This document shows, one piece after another, positions 1 through 9,097 of a stretch of 64,000 nt of DNA. The DNA lies in contig NZ_CP040748.1 in assembly GCF_006007965.1 (NCBI RefSeq), forward strand, positions 2,914,001 through 2,978,000. The letters run 5' to 3'. The position numbers and the translations under genes are program-made. The DNA comes from Nocardioides jishulii (lineage in GTDB: Bacteria; Actinomycetota; Actinomycetes; Propionibacteriales; Nocardioidaceae). Below the pieces are notes generated by a model. That model saw nothing but the letters and a program-made list of their open reading frames with translations. It was not told the DNA's origin and did not search any database. Every line of letters starts with the position of its first letter. Position 1 is the first letter of the stretch.

Positions 1-261
1 CTCGAATACGCCCCTGTAGCAGTATTCAGCGACGAGTTCGTTCAGGAAGTGGCAGCTGAATACAACACCGGGGCGGAGCACGTCCGGCGAGCCCTCCAGG
101 ATTGGATGAAGACGACCGGACGGCTTGACTCGGCATCGGGATACGAGTCGTGGCCATTGAAAAACTATCTTGACGAATTCTTTCAAGCCAAACCAGACCC
201 CAATCCAGGCTTCATTGCCACCCTCGCAAGCACGCTCGATGCGGTGCGCCAGGGACGTTGA
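1..261 (+). CDS. C-terminal fragment of an unrecognised protein (5' end outside window)
   Basis: Frame 1 is open from the first base and stops at 261, giving about 86 residues rich in acidic and aromatic positions (an ALQDWMKTTGRLDS segment, then a YLDEFFQAKPDPNPGF segment). No family is recognised. Its end abuts, in another frame, the start of DUF262-like sequence that lacks its expected N-terminus. The junction near position 250 is therefore probably a deletion or recombination point, and this fragment may be the tail of a neighbouring accessory gene. Codon use is less GC-biased than in the genes after 6300, as expected of an imported segment. Confidence 0.45.
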   Translation, partial: LEYAPVAVFSDEFVQEVAAEYNTGAEHVRRALQDWMKTTGRLDSASGYESWPLKNYLDEFFQAKPDPNPGFIATLASTLDAVRQGR

Positions 262-1585
262 TATCACGTCTATAACAATTCCAGTGATCACCTACGCGGG
301 AGATGAGTCTAACCTCCCGGACATCTTCGAACGCATTAATCAGCGCGGAACAAAACTAAACAAGTATGAGGTATTCGCGGCCACCTGGATCGACAGCGAC
401 ACCCAAGTCAATTCAGAGAAAGTCCGCGTCGAGATCAACAACAAGTACTCCGCACTTATCGAGAAGGGGTTCTCGATCGACGGCCTCCAAGAAGACGGGA
501 TGATCGCTTCTTTCAATCTGTTCGAGTATCTCTTTGGTTTCGGTAAGGTGATCGTAGGCGAGGGTCGATACCTGTTCTCGGGATCAACAAAAGCGGACCC
601 CACTGAAACCGAACCGGCCGCCTTCTCCTTGGCTTGCTTGTCCCGAGGTCGGCAACTCAGCGCTATGAGAAGCCTGCCCGAGTTCATGCCGCGCTCCGCG
701 GACGGATTGATTGACCCTGCAGCAATGGAGGCCGGGCTGCTCGATGCAGCGAAGGCCGTGCAAAGTTGGATATCTCCCTACACCTCACTCCGACTGAATT
801 CGCAAGGAGTCGACAGCATTGAGATCGCTCACGGCGAACTGCAGATCGTCTCAATGATTGCCCGCGCAGCAGCCGGCCGCTGGAACACGCAGGGAGACTG
901 GTCCGAGAAGGACGGATGGGAAGATGACTGGAAGGCGCTAGAGAAGGCCATGCCCCAACACTATCTTCTCGATATCATCGAAGAGACTTGGCGCGGCCCC
1001 CTGTACACGATTGCATTCAATCGGGTCTGGCAGTCCGAAGACTCAGCAGATACCGAGAACCTTGAGCCGTCAGACTACTACAAAAAGCCGATCGAAAAGG
1101 AATCCTTCGCGCTGATTCTCGATTCATGGTTCGAGAAGCAGATGGCCCGCGAACAGCGAACACGTTCTTATGTCCGCGGATCAGACAAGGCGCTTCTACG
1201 CTTTGTTTACGCGGGCATCGTGTCGCACCTTGACAACCAGATTCAGACCTTTGAACTTGAACACCTGTTCCCCGTCTCAAGGCTTCGTCAAGAAATTCCA
1301 GAAGCCGAATCCGGCTGGCCGATCAGCTGCATAGCCAACCTAGCGCTTTTCACGAGGGCACTGAATCGCGAGAAGAGCAAGCAGACGATCTCCGAGTACT
1401 TGGCGAAGAACGTCCTACCCGCACCAGAAAAGAAGCTCTTGGACCAATGCCTACTCTGCGATTCGGCGTCGGTTTCAATTCCGGAGGATGGGCTCTCAAG
1501 GGAGGCCTACGAGGAGTTCCTACGGACACGCTGGGCAGACATGAAGGAACACCTTTTCCATAACCTCAAGGTCTCGGCGTCCTGA
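239..1585 (+). pseudogene. Truncated GmrSD-like type IV restriction protein (partial DUF262 + DUF1524)
   Basis: The readable frame starts with DUF262-type sequence (IPVITY, then DIFERINQRGTKLNKYEVFAATW), equivalent to the second half of that domain. It ends in a DUF1524 HNH-like nuclease module (FELEHLFPVSRL, then ANLALFTRALNREKSK). GmrSD/DUF262 proteins normally carry a DGQQR nucleotide-hydrolysis motif about 150-200 residues upstream. It is absent here, and the upstream frame belongs to another gene, so the protein is 5'-truncated. The ATG at 239 is the most plausible remaining start; a GTG at 281 is an alternative. Members of the family restrict modified (glucosylated or hydroxymethylated) phage DNA. 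Base composition is clearly more AT-rich than the rest of the window, consistent with horizontal transfer. It may be non-functional or act only as a nuclease remnant. Confidence 0.65.
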
Positions 1586-1703
1586 GGCCCTGGGCGCGGC
1601 CGGGCGTCTTCGCAAAGTCCGACGACCAACCACCCCGGCCGCGCCGCGGCCTGCCATCCAGAGCGCGCTCGCTGACTAGCTATTGTCGGCGGGCGACCGT
1701 ACG

Positions 1704-3296
1704 ATGGTTGACATGCCTGAGACGCCGCGCTTCACGTTCATCGACCTCTTCGCGGGCATCGGCGGCTTCCACGCGGCCATGAAGGCGTTCGGCGGCGAGT
1801 GCGTCTACGCGGTCGAGATCGACAAGCAAGCAGCGAACGTCTACGCGGCCAACTGGGGCCACGCGCCGAACGGCGCAGGACAGGACCATCTGGGGGGCCA
1901 GGCGGGCGACATCACACTGGACGCGGACGCCGACCTGGACGTGATGAACGTTCCCGCACACGACGTCCTGTGCGCCGGGTTTCCGTGCCAGCCGTTCTCC
2001 AAGTCCGGCGCGCAACGCGGCATGGACGAGGCACGCGGCACCTTGTTCTTCAACATCGCGTCGATCATCAAAGCTCACCACCCCTCGGTGGTCCTGCTGG
2101 AGAACGTGCGGAACCTGATCGGCCCGCGCCACGCACACGAGTGGGAAGTGATCATCCGCACCCTTCGCGAGGAGGGCTACCACGTGTCAGCACAGCCGGC
2201 GATCTTCTCCCCCCACCTCCTGCCTGCCCATCTGGGCGGTACGCCTCAGGTCCGGGAGCGGGTCTTCATCACCGCGACCCTGGCTCCGCACCTGGTTCCC
2301 CGGCTGGAGAACGGGATCGTGGACGCCGAGACTCTGGGCCCGGATCCGGTCGCCTCAATGAAGGACCGCTTTGCGCTCAACGATTCCTCGGACGCTCCCC
2401 TCTTTGTCCCGGGGGGCCCGGAGGACGGCTGGAATCTCCTCGACGACGGCCTGCTCGACGACTCCCACAACGTTCCTGGTTGTGACCTGACGCCGAGCGA
2501 GCGCCTGTGGATTGATGCCTGGAACGACTTCACTCTCCTCATGCGTGAGGTCACAGGTGAGCAGCTCAAGGGCTTCCCGTACTGGGCGGACTGCTGGCTC
2601 GACTTCCCTGAGGCCAATCGGGCCATGCGGTTCGCCCCCACCCCCGCCTTTGACCCCGCCACAGGTCGATTCACGTCCGCCAACACCGGCGAGCTCAAGT
2701 TGCCGGAAAAGGTGACGCGTCCCAAGATCGCGGAGGACCTCCCAGCCTGGAAGCAGTCCCACCTGCGTCGGAACTACGACGCGTTCGAGGCCAGTTTCAA
2801 GGACATCCTCGCGTGGGCCTGGCGCTGGGGCGTCTACACGGCTCTCTTCCCCGCTAGCCGACGGAAACTGGAGTGGCAGGCGCAGGACACGAAGTGCCTC
2901 TGGGACACGGTGATGCACCTGCGTCCCTCAGGCATCCGAGCCAAGCGAGCGACGTACCTCCCCGCCCTCGTGGCCATCACCCAAACCTCCATCATCGGAC
3001 CTCTTGAACGCCGCATCAGTCCGCGCGAGACCGCGCGACTGCAGGGCTTGCCCGACTCATTCATCTTCCCGGACCAGCCTGACTCCGCTACGTACAAGCA
3101 GATGGGCAACGGAGTCGCGGTCGGAGCCGTCCAGCATGTCTTCCGCCAGCACCTACTGCGCGACCAGGAGATCCTGGACTGCAGTGACGTTCCGGCTGCC
3201 AGGTACTTGGCGCGCGCCGCGACCGAGGTGACACCCGAACTGGTGCACAGCAGGCTGGCGAAGCACCGGCCCGCATGTGCCTCTCAAAACCGCTGA
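1704..3296 (+). CDS. DNA (cytosine-5)-methyltransferase of a restriction-modification system
   Basis: Transfers methyl from S-adenosylmethionine to C5 of cytosine in a specific site. Conserved motifs are in order: motif I FIDLFAGIGGF (residues 12-22), motif IV with catalytic Cys in GFPCQPFSKSG (92-102), motif VI ENV (133-135), motif VIII TPQVRERVFI near 180, then a long target-recognition region (about 200-420), motif IX SPRETARLQGLPDSF and motif X YKQMGNGVAVGAV near the C-terminus. At about 530 residues it is longer than many C5 enzymes because of the large recognition region. The ATG at 1704 is preferred over an upstream TTG at 1683 and an ATG at 1713; no strong ribosome-binding site is visible. 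A probable cognate endonuclease follows 31 bp downstream and a vsr gene lies nearby. The recognition sequence cannot be read from the protein. Confidence 0.95.
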   Translation: MVDMPETPRFTFIDLFAGIGGFHAAMKAFGGECVYAVEIDKQAANVYAANWGHAPNGAGQDHLGGQAGDITLDADADLDVMNVPAHDVLCAGFPCQPFSKSGAQRGMDEARGTLFFNIASIIKAHHPSVVLLENVRNLIGPRHAHEWEVIIRTLREEGYHVSAQPAIFSPHLLPAHLGGTPQVRERVFITATLAPHLVPRLENGIVDAETLGPDPVASMKDRFALNDSSDAPLFVPGGPEDGWNLLDDGLLDDSHNVPGCDLTPSERLWIDAWNDFTLLMREVTGEQLKGFPYWADCWLDFPEANRAMRFAPTPAFDPATGRFTSANTGELKLPEKVTRPKIAEDLPAWKQSHLRRNYDAFEASFKDILAWAWRWGVYTALFPASRRKLEWQAQDTKCLWDTVMHLRPSGIRAKRATYLPALVAITQTSIIGPLERRISPRETARLQGLPDSFIFPDQPDSATYKQMGNGVAVGAVQHVFRQHLLRDQEILDCSDVPAARYLARAATEVTPELVHSRLAKHRPACASQNR

Positions 3297-3327
3297 GACG
3301 GAGACGCCCGCGCCGTAACCTTTCTGC

Positions 3328-4767
3328 GTGCCTTCCGCCAGCGTCGATCTCCCGCTGTTCATCCCCGCTGAGTCCCAGGCCGAAGCCGTGGCTCGCCTGT
3401 TCCACCTGACTGGCGCACCGCCGCAGGGACGGGGCGAGAAGCGTGCCGTGGTCGCTCTGCGTGACGCGCTAGGGCTCGACATCGACATCAGCGCCACCAA
3501 CGCCACCATGGCCCACAAGATCGCTGACGAGCTCAAGGTCGACTGGTCCTGGGATTACGTGGTCCGCAACAAGGTCAATCTTCACGGCCTCAACGCCCTG
3601 CTCGAAGGTGCGACCTGGGCCGTGCACGAGGGCCGCCTCTCGAAGGTGCCAACCACCTCGTCCCCCGAGCTCCATGGAGCCAAATGGGCAGCCTTCGAGC
3701 CCGCCCGATCCAAGATCGAGGCGGTAAACCGGATCAGCGCGCTCACGGGCTCTGGCCCGGAACGCCTCGGCCCGGGCAGCAAGGAGCACAAGCGGGTTCT
3801 TGTGAACCTGGCGACGCATCTGGCGCCACACCTGGACACCCGGCTCTCCAAGACCAAGCTGGCCGCCGCCCTCGCCTACGAGTTCGACGCCCCCTGGAAT
3901 GACCAATGCGAGTCCACGGGAGAGACGATCTCCTTGCGCGGGCTCAACGTGCTGCTGGCCGGCGCTGAACGGCGGCTCGGCAAGCTCGGCAAGTCTCACG
4001 TGGACTTCACCTCACCGGCAGAGGAAGGTCAGGCCCTGGCGTCTGCCCTGGTTGACGTCTGGAGGAGCGAGAAGCAGGCGGACGGCACGAAGCGGGTCCG
4101 CTGGGACGCCCTTAAGAGCATTCAGTGGATGGTTGACCAAGGCGTGACCAACGGCCCCAACCAGTCTGAGTGGCAGGGCTTCTACTTCGAGGCGCGGGGC
4201 AAGGCCGCACTCAACGAAGCGTTCACGCCGCGCGAGGCACAGGTGGCAACGCGGTTCGCCAACACCGACTTCGACTACTCGCTCAACTTCCTGTGGGACC
4301 TCAAGGCGCACACCAGCGCCTGGTGGTCCCCGCAGACACAGAGCGAGCAGCGTTCCAGCCCGGACAGCATCCTGAACGACAAGGCCGCAATGGAGTTGGC
4401 TGTAGCCGCAGGTGGGCTCGGCTTCCTCATGGTGAGTGGACGTGCGGTGAGCGACGACGACGGCACGTTCACGCAGTGGCACAGGGACTTCAAGGCCCGC
4501 CAGGGAAAGACGCCGAGAAGCAGCAACTCGGGCAAGTCACGGCGACGCAAGGCTGCCTTCGAGCCCTCACACATCGATGTGTTCTTCGTGCCTGACGTCG
4601 AGTCCCTCCTCGAGGCCAGGGAGCGTGGCGTCCTGAAGGAGTACAGCCAAGGCCGTCAGCCCCGCGGCTCGGACGGATCTGTCGGGGCACCTCGACCGCC
4701 GAAGTACTCGCTAAACACCGCCAAGGCTCAGGGGACGCAGTGGCACATGGCCCGGGTCGAGTGGTGA
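3328..4767 (+). CDS. Putative type II restriction endonuclease with duplicated N-terminal module
   Basis: The GTG-started protein of 479 residues lies directly after the C5 methyltransferase on the same strand, the usual place for the partner endonuclease. Residues 20-105 and 131-217 are two copies of one module: both have an AV-R---LTG start, a KR--V-L core, an IA/LAYE helix end, and finish in V/ISL-GLN-LL-GA. The C-terminal part contains E288, D314/D316 and WDLKAH (D324-x-K326), a plausible PD-(D/E)xK nuclease core. A basic segment (SGKSRRRKAAF) follows at about 390-400. No named REase family is recognised, so the function is inferred from context plus this motif. The module pair may be the DNA-recognition part. 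Confidence 0.6.
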   Translation: MPSASVDLPLFIPAESQAEAVARLFHLTGAPPQGRGEKRAVVALRDALGLDIDISATNATMAHKIADELKVDWSWDYVVRNKVNLHGLNALLEGATWAVHEGRLSKVPTTSSPELHGAKWAAFEPARSKIEAVNRISALTGSGPERLGPGSKEHKRVLVNLATHLAPHLDTRLSKTKLAAALAYEFDAPWNDQCESTGETISLRGLNVLLAGAERRLGKLGKSHVDFTSPAEEGQALASALVDVWRSEKQADGTKRVRWDALKSIQWMVDQGVTNGPNQSEWQGFYFEARGKAALNEAFTPREAQVATRFANTDFDYSLNFLWDLKAHTSAWWSPQTQSEQRSSPDSILNDKAAMELAVAAGGLGFLMVSGRAVSDDDGTFTQWHRDFKARQGKTPRSSNSGKSRRRKAAFEPSHIDVFFVPDVESLLEARERGVLKEYSQGRQPRGSDGSVGAPRPPKYSLNTAKAQGTQWHMARVEW

Positions 4768-4776
4768 GGAACGCTC

Positions 4777-5604
4777 TCAGGACGCTCGAGGAACGCCCGA
4801 GTACAACTCGGACCTGAGTTCTGCAGTTTTCTTGAGGGAACCGGGTAGCTCGTAGAACCCGAGTGTGGGCTTCTCGAGGCTGAAGACGCGCATGAGCGAG
4901 AACCGTTCCGGCTCCTCCGCCGAGAGGTCAACCTCGTTCCGGCTAACCAAGAACGGCTGAAGTTCTGTGAACCGGGTGGTCTTCACCTCGAGGAAGCGCT
5001 CCGTCCCGCTTATGGTCCAGCTGAGTACGTCGTAGCCCAGACCGTCCCCGTCCTCCACTGCGACGTGGCGCACCCTGTCCGCCAGCTCGGGGTGGCCCGC
5101 CTGGAAGAGTCGCCTCTTCTCGCGCTGCACCACCAGCTGCTCGCCGAGCAGACCGACAGCGCGGTTCCGGGCCTCTATCGCCTGGTAGTCCACGTGCTTG
5201 GCGACACGGTTGCTGCGCCTGGGCATCCGAGTCACGTCGGGCACGGGGCTCGCTGGACCCAAAGCCCCAGCCACCCGCGAGACCGGGGCCTCTGCGAGGA
5301 GCAGCAGTCGCGCGGCCAGCTCGGCGTCGGTCTCGTACCGCTCCGCGACCACCTCTCGGAGCAGGTTCTGGACGTTGACAGCCGGCTTGTACCCGGGGAT
5401 CGGAACGCCACCCATCTCCATGAGCACCGCAGAGATGTTCTGGAACTTGTACTCGATGGACCCGTCTGACCGAGTCAGGTGCCGCTTCAGCTCACGACGG
5501 TGCTCTGCCTTGCTGTAGGCACGACCATCGAGCTCGTGGCGCAGCATCGACAAGTACGCGTCAACGGTCAACGACACCTCTTCACGAGTCCACGCCTCCG
5601 CCAT
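4777..5604 (-). CDS. DUF3883 domain protein (PD-(D/E)xK-like nuclease fold) in defence island
   Basis: This 275-residue protein has the two-part architecture of DUF3883 proteins. The N-terminal segment (EEVSLTVDAYLSML, then HRRELKRHL, then GSIEYKFQNISAVL and GYKPAVN) often precedes the domain. The DUF3883 domain itself spans about 150-255, with GE at 154-155, GLGYDVLSW (D192) and ERFLEVKTT (E206-x-K208), matching a PD-(D/E)xK nuclease core. Such proteins occur in restriction and anti-phage islands. Here the gene converges on the putative REase, ending 9 bp from its stop, and is divergent from vsr. It may be an additional nuclease or a DNA-binding accessory. Its substrate is unknown. Confidence 0.75.
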   Translation of the reverse strand: MAEAWTREEVSLTVDAYLSMLRHELDGRAYSKAEHRRELKRHLTRSDGSIEYKFQNISAVLMEMGGVPIPGYKPAVNVQNLLREVVAERYETDAELAARLLLLAEAPVSRVAGALGPASPVPDVTRMPRRSNRVAKHVDYQAIEARNRAVGLLGEQLVVQREKRRLFQAGHPELADRVRHVAVEDGDGLGYDVLSWTISGTERFLEVKTTRFTELQPFLVSRNEVDLSAEEPERFSLMRVFSLEKPTLGFYELPGSLKKTAELRSELYSGVPRAS

Positions 5605-5766
5605 GTCCCGGTCCCCCTACGTGTTCGCCGTCCACCGTGAGTGAAGTTTGCCTCATGGCACGTGCCCATGGCCCGGGATCAGGGACACGGAACAACTCAA
5701 CGCTCTACCTGAACCACCCACGCCCGAGAATCGACAGGGCAGCAACTGTCACGTCAAGGTGGCGCC

Positions 5767-6261
5767 ATGGGCGGTCGAGAGCCAGAGCGGGAGGCACCAC
5801 CAGCCGCATTGACGGAGAAGATGTCCACGTACCCACGTCGCGACACACGCCCCGAGCTGCTCCTTCGGCGTGAACTGCACCGCCGCGGCCTTCGTTACCG
5901 CGTACAACTCAAAGTCCCAGCCAATCGCCGACGCACTATCGACGTCGCGTTCACCCGAATTCGATTGGCAGTGTTCGTTGACGGCTGCTTCTGGCATGGC
6001 TGTCCCGAGCACGGGACGCAGCCTCAGCGGAACTCGGAATGGTGGCGCTGGAAGATCCAGCGCAACCAAGACCGGGACGCCGACACAGACGCACTGCTCA
6101 AGGCGTCCGGGTGGACCGTGCTGCGAATCTGGGAGCACGAGGACGTCTTGAGCGCTGCGGACAGGATTGAGCAACTGGTACGCGTTCCGGAGAGCCTGCC
6201 GCACCCGCCCCTGGCGACTGAATACAAGATCGAGGGAGGGTTTCAGTCACCTGGTGCCTGA
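5767..6261 (+). CDS. vsr: Very short patch repair endonuclease (Vsr family)
   Basis: Nicks next to T:G mismatches that arise when 5-methylcytosine deaminates, protecting sites of the linked C5 methyltransferase. The family signature is clear: MSTYPRRDTRPELLLRREL (residues 19-37), TIDVAFTRIRLAVFVDGCFW (57-76; D59 corresponds to the catalytic metal-binding Asp), then HGCPEH and the C-terminal GWTVLRIWEHE. Length 164 aa is usual. The ATG at 5767 has an AAGGTGG ribosome-binding site; a second ATG at 5821 begins the conserved part. Being next to a C5 methyltransferase strongly supports the role. It faces a metal-transporter gene convergently. Confidence 0.93.
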   Translation: MGGREPEREAPPAALTEKMSTYPRRDTRPELLLRRELHRRGLRYRVQLKVPANRRRTIDVAFTRIRLAVFVDGCFWHGCPEHGTQPQRNSEWWRWKIQRNQDRDADTDALLKASGWTVLRIWEHEDVLSAADRIEQLVRVPESLPHPPLATEYKIEGGFQSPGA

Positions 6262-6295
6262 GATCCTCCCGCCTTTCGCTTAGGAGGCGGCCGCC

Positions 6296-7564
6296 TCACA
6301 CGAACTTGCTCACCTGCCCCCACAGCTCATTCGCCGCCAGCGCCACGAACGCCAGCGCGATGATCGACATCGCCACGTTGTGCCACACCTTGTTGCGCCA
6401 CTCGTCGGGCACGCGGTCACTGTTGAGCAGGTAGAGCAGCGTGATCGCCAGGAACGGCATGAAGAAGGCGCCCAGCACGCCGTACGCGAGGATCAGCACG
6501 ACCGGGCGGCCGAGGAACATCATCACCATCGGCGGGAAGGTCAGCCACAGGATGTAGGCGCGGTAGTACTTGCCGTGGGCGAGGCCGTCGGGGTGGTCAG
6601 GCGCCAGCTTGCGCGTGCGCGCGACGAAGTCGGCGAACATCAGGCTGACCCCGTTCCAGACACCGACCAGCGACGACATCGCGGCGGCCCAGAAGCCGAC
6701 CAGGAAGACCTTGCCGGCCCACTGGCCGTACCGGTCCTCGAGCACCTCGCTCAGGTCGAGCAGGCCCTTGTCGCCGGTGGAGACCGCGATGTTGGCCGAG
6801 TAGAGCAGCTCGGCCCCGACGATCAGCGTGGCCAGCACGAAGATGCCGGTCACGGCGTACGCCACCCGGTTGTCGAGGCGCATCACCTTCATGTGCCGCG
6901 GGGTCACCCAGCCCTTCTCGCGCAACCAGTAGCCGTACGCCGCCAGCGTGATCGTGCCGCCGACTCCCCCGGCGAGGCTCAGGACGTACACGATGCCGCC
7001 GCCCGAGGGGATCGTCGGCACGAGACCGCCGAGCATGTTCGGCAGGTTCGGCACGGTCAGCACCGCGGCCCCCACCATGGCGACGAACATCAGGCCGACC
7101 AACACGGCGCAGACCTTCTCCACCACCGAGTAGCGGCCGAACCAGACCAGGGCCAGACCGGCGAGACCGCTCAGGATCCCCCACCAGGTCACGCTCATCC
7201 AGGGGAAGAGCGACGCCAGCGGCAGCCCTGTCCCGGCCATCGCCGCGGCGCCGTAGACGAAGCCCCAGATCACGATGTAGATGCCGAAGTACCAGGTGGC
7301 CAACCGGCCGAGCGACTGCCAGCCCTCGAAGATCGTTCGGCCACTCGCCAGCGAGAACCGTCCTGCGCCCTCGACGAGCACCACCTTCATCACGCAGCCG
7401 AGGACCACGCACCACAGCAGCGCGTAGCCGTACTTGCTGCCGGCGATGAGGGTCGCCACCAGGTCGACCGCACCCACACCCGTCGCCGCGACCACCAGCC
7501 CGGGGCCGATGATCCTCCACTTCGCCGGCGCGACCTCGGTCGCGGCTCCCGCACCTCCGGACAT
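6296..7564 (-). CDS. Nramp-family-related metal transporter with non-canonical metal-site motifs
   Basis: An integral membrane protein of about 422 residues with roughly 11 hydrophobic segments and the Nramp fold pattern (WRIIGPGLVVAATGVG, then AGSKYGYALLW). The two metal-binding motifs of canonical Mn/Fe Nramps are altered: the TM1 DPGN position reads GAVD and the TM6 MPHN position reads TLAA. It therefore belongs to a divergent Nramp-related branch, and Mn2+/Fe2+ transport cannot be assumed; Mg2+ or a non-metal substrate is possible. The ATG at 7564 has an AGGAGGTGTC Shine-Dalgarno sequence. A longer frame to 7600 exists but lacks such a signal. It stands alone between vsr and a DUF222 gene. 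Confidence 0.8.
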   Translation of the reverse strand: MSGGAGAATEVAPAKWRIIGPGLVVAATGVGAVDLVATLIAGSKYGYALLWCVVLGCVMKVVLVEGAGRFSLASGRTIFEGWQSLGRLATWYFGIYIVIWGFVYGAAAMAGTGLPLASLFPWMSVTWWGILSGLAGLALVWFGRYSVVEKVCAVLVGLMFVAMVGAAVLTVPNLPNMLGGLVPTIPSGGGIVYVLSLAGGVGGTITLAAYGYWLREKGWVTPRHMKVMRLDNRVAYAVTGIFVLATLIVGAELLYSANIAVSTGDKGLLDLSEVLEDRYGQWAGKVFLVGFWAAAMSSLVGVWNGVSLMFADFVARTRKLAPDHPDGLAHGKYYRAYILWLTFPPMVMMFLGRPVVLILAYGVLGAFFMPFLAITLLYLLNSDRVPDEWRNKVWHNVAMSIIALAFVALAANELWGQVSKFV

Positions 7565-7612
7565 GACACCTCCTGCGTCAGGGGTGCTCCTCGTACCCAC
7601 GTAGGCGCGACC

Positions 7613-9085
7613 TCACGCCCCGACGACCTCAGCCCGATACGTCCCCGTGGGATCCACGACGAAGCACTGACCGTGACGCGTGCGCCACCAGTAGGTGCCT
7701 GGCCCGAGCTGGACGACCTCCACACCGGCATGGGTCTTCCACCGGTGATGCCGCCGGTTGAGGGGTTGGGAGTTGTGGGTCCCCGTCTGGCCGGGTGATC
7801 CATCAGCGGCCCAGGGCGTCGGATGGTCGAAGTCGACCCGTCTTCCGCTCGATCCCGTGGACCACGGGGCTCGGTCACCCCCTGTCAGCAGCCAGATCCG
7901 CTCCCGCAGGGTCTCGGGGTGCTCGTAGGCCGTCACCCGGACCGTCTCGCGCAGGTCGATGACCGGCTTCACGCTCACGTGGGCATGACGGAGCATCTCG
8001 GCCAGCTGACTCGCCGCCACTGGTCCCTGGTCCTCGACCCGCGCCACGTGACGGCCGGGATCAGCGAGCGCCTGCTCGCTCACGTGGACGTAGACGCAGG
8101 CCGAGGGACGCAGGCGGCTCGGGTCGATAGAACGCAACGCGACAAGCAGGCCGGCCGGAAACGCCGTGGTGCGTGAGGCGACGAGACCGGACGGCCGCTC
8201 GTCTTCGTCCACCGCACCTCCCGGTGCCTCATCGTCGTCAGCGTCGAGCCCAGCGCCGACCAGGAGCTCGAGCAGCTCGGCCGGTCGACCCAGCCAGCCG
8301 AACGCCTCCGAGCGCAGCACGTCCTGCGACGCCTGCTCGCTCTCCGGCACCCCGGCATCGTCGAGGCGGGCGCGCAGGATGTCGGCCACTCGCTGCACCA
8401 TGGCGTCCACCCAGACGGCGTCACCGGCCTGGACGCGCGCGATCACGCACCGCAACCCCGCCTCGTCGGTGCGGGAGGCCGTGACGAAGCGCCTGGCCTT
8501 CTCGACCGCCACCCGGTGGGCGTGCGCCACCGGATCCGCCTCGATCACCTTCGCCCGCGCGATCTCGAGGACCCGCGAGGGAGACTCCCCCACGATCGCC
8601 CGCGCCACCGCAGCGTCGACGACGCTGACGGTGTCGATCCCCAGACCGCGCGAGATCACCGCCACCTTGCGCGCCAGCCAGGGCTCGGCCTCCAGCGTCA
8701 CCACGAGCTGCCACGTACGAGGCAGTCTGTGCTGCAGGTCCAGCACGTCAGCCATTGCTGCGCGGGCCGTCATCCACCCGACCTGTCGCGCCACGGCGAG
8801 ATCGCCCAGGCAGAACTCGCGCACCAGCGGCGTCCCTTCACCGCCGACCTCGACGAGACGGTCGTAGGGACTCCCCGCGGGGTCGTCCAACGGGTCGGAC
8901 CCGTGCAGGGCGGCCCACTGCGCCACCAGCTCCAGGTCACGCACCTCGGCGGCACGCCGGAAGTCGACCGCGTCGACCAGCTGGGCCAGCACCTCAGCGG
9001 CGCTCATCGCGTCGGGCTCGCACCCACCCGACGCGGGCGCGAAAGACGCGTCAGACGCGGTGCGGGAATGCGTGGCCAGTGACAT
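7613..9085 (-). CDS. DUF222 / 13E12-repeat protein with HNH endonuclease domain, SOS controlled
   Basis: A 490-residue protein of the actinobacterial 13E12 (DUF222) family. The long alpha-helical DUF222 region covers roughly residues 20-380. A C-terminal HNH-like nuclease motif follows: VDFDHPTPW, THNSQPLNRRHHRWKTH. The ATG at 9085 is chosen because a perfect LexA-type box (9098-9113) lies only 13 bp upstream, so starts further out would run through the operator. Some 13E12 genes of Mycobacterium tuberculosis are known LexA targets, which fits. The natural role of the family is unknown; a DNA-damage-linked or mobile nuclease is usually suggested. Confidence 0.88.
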   Translation of the reverse strand: MSLATHSRTASDASFAPASGGCEPDAMSAAEVLAQLVDAVDFRRAAEVRDLELVAQWAALHGSDPLDDPAGSPYDRLVEVGGEGTPLVREFCLGDLAVARQVGWMTARAAMADVLDLQHRLPRTWQLVVTLEAEPWLARKVAVISRGLGIDTVSVVDAAVARAIVGESPSRVLEIARAKVIEADPVAHAHRVAVEKARRFVTASRTDEAGLRCVIARVQAGDAVWVDAMVQRVADILRARLDDAGVPESEQASQDVLRSEAFGWLGRPAELLELLVGAGLDADDDEAPGGAVDEDERPSGLVASRTTAFPAGLLVALRSIDPSRLRPSACVYVHVSEQALADPGRHVARVEDQGPVAASQLAEMLRHAHVSVKPVIDLRETVRVTAYEHPETLRERIWLLTGGDRAPWSTGSSGRRVDFDHPTPWAADGSPGQTGTHNSQPLNRRHHRWKTHAGVEVVQLGPGTYWWRTRHGQCFVVDPTGTYRAEVVGA

Positions 9086-9097
9086 GCGCCCATTCTT

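Noticed and set aside
5657..5666. GGCACGTGCC palindrome between DUF3883 and vsr as an R-M controller site
   Set aside because: A single 10-bp palindrome in GC-rich DNA is weak evidence, and no controller-protein gene is present.
6284..6297. GAGGCGGCCGCCTC palindrome between vsr and the transporter gene
   Set aside because: It overlaps the transporter stop and may aid termination, but it is too short and GC-typical to call.
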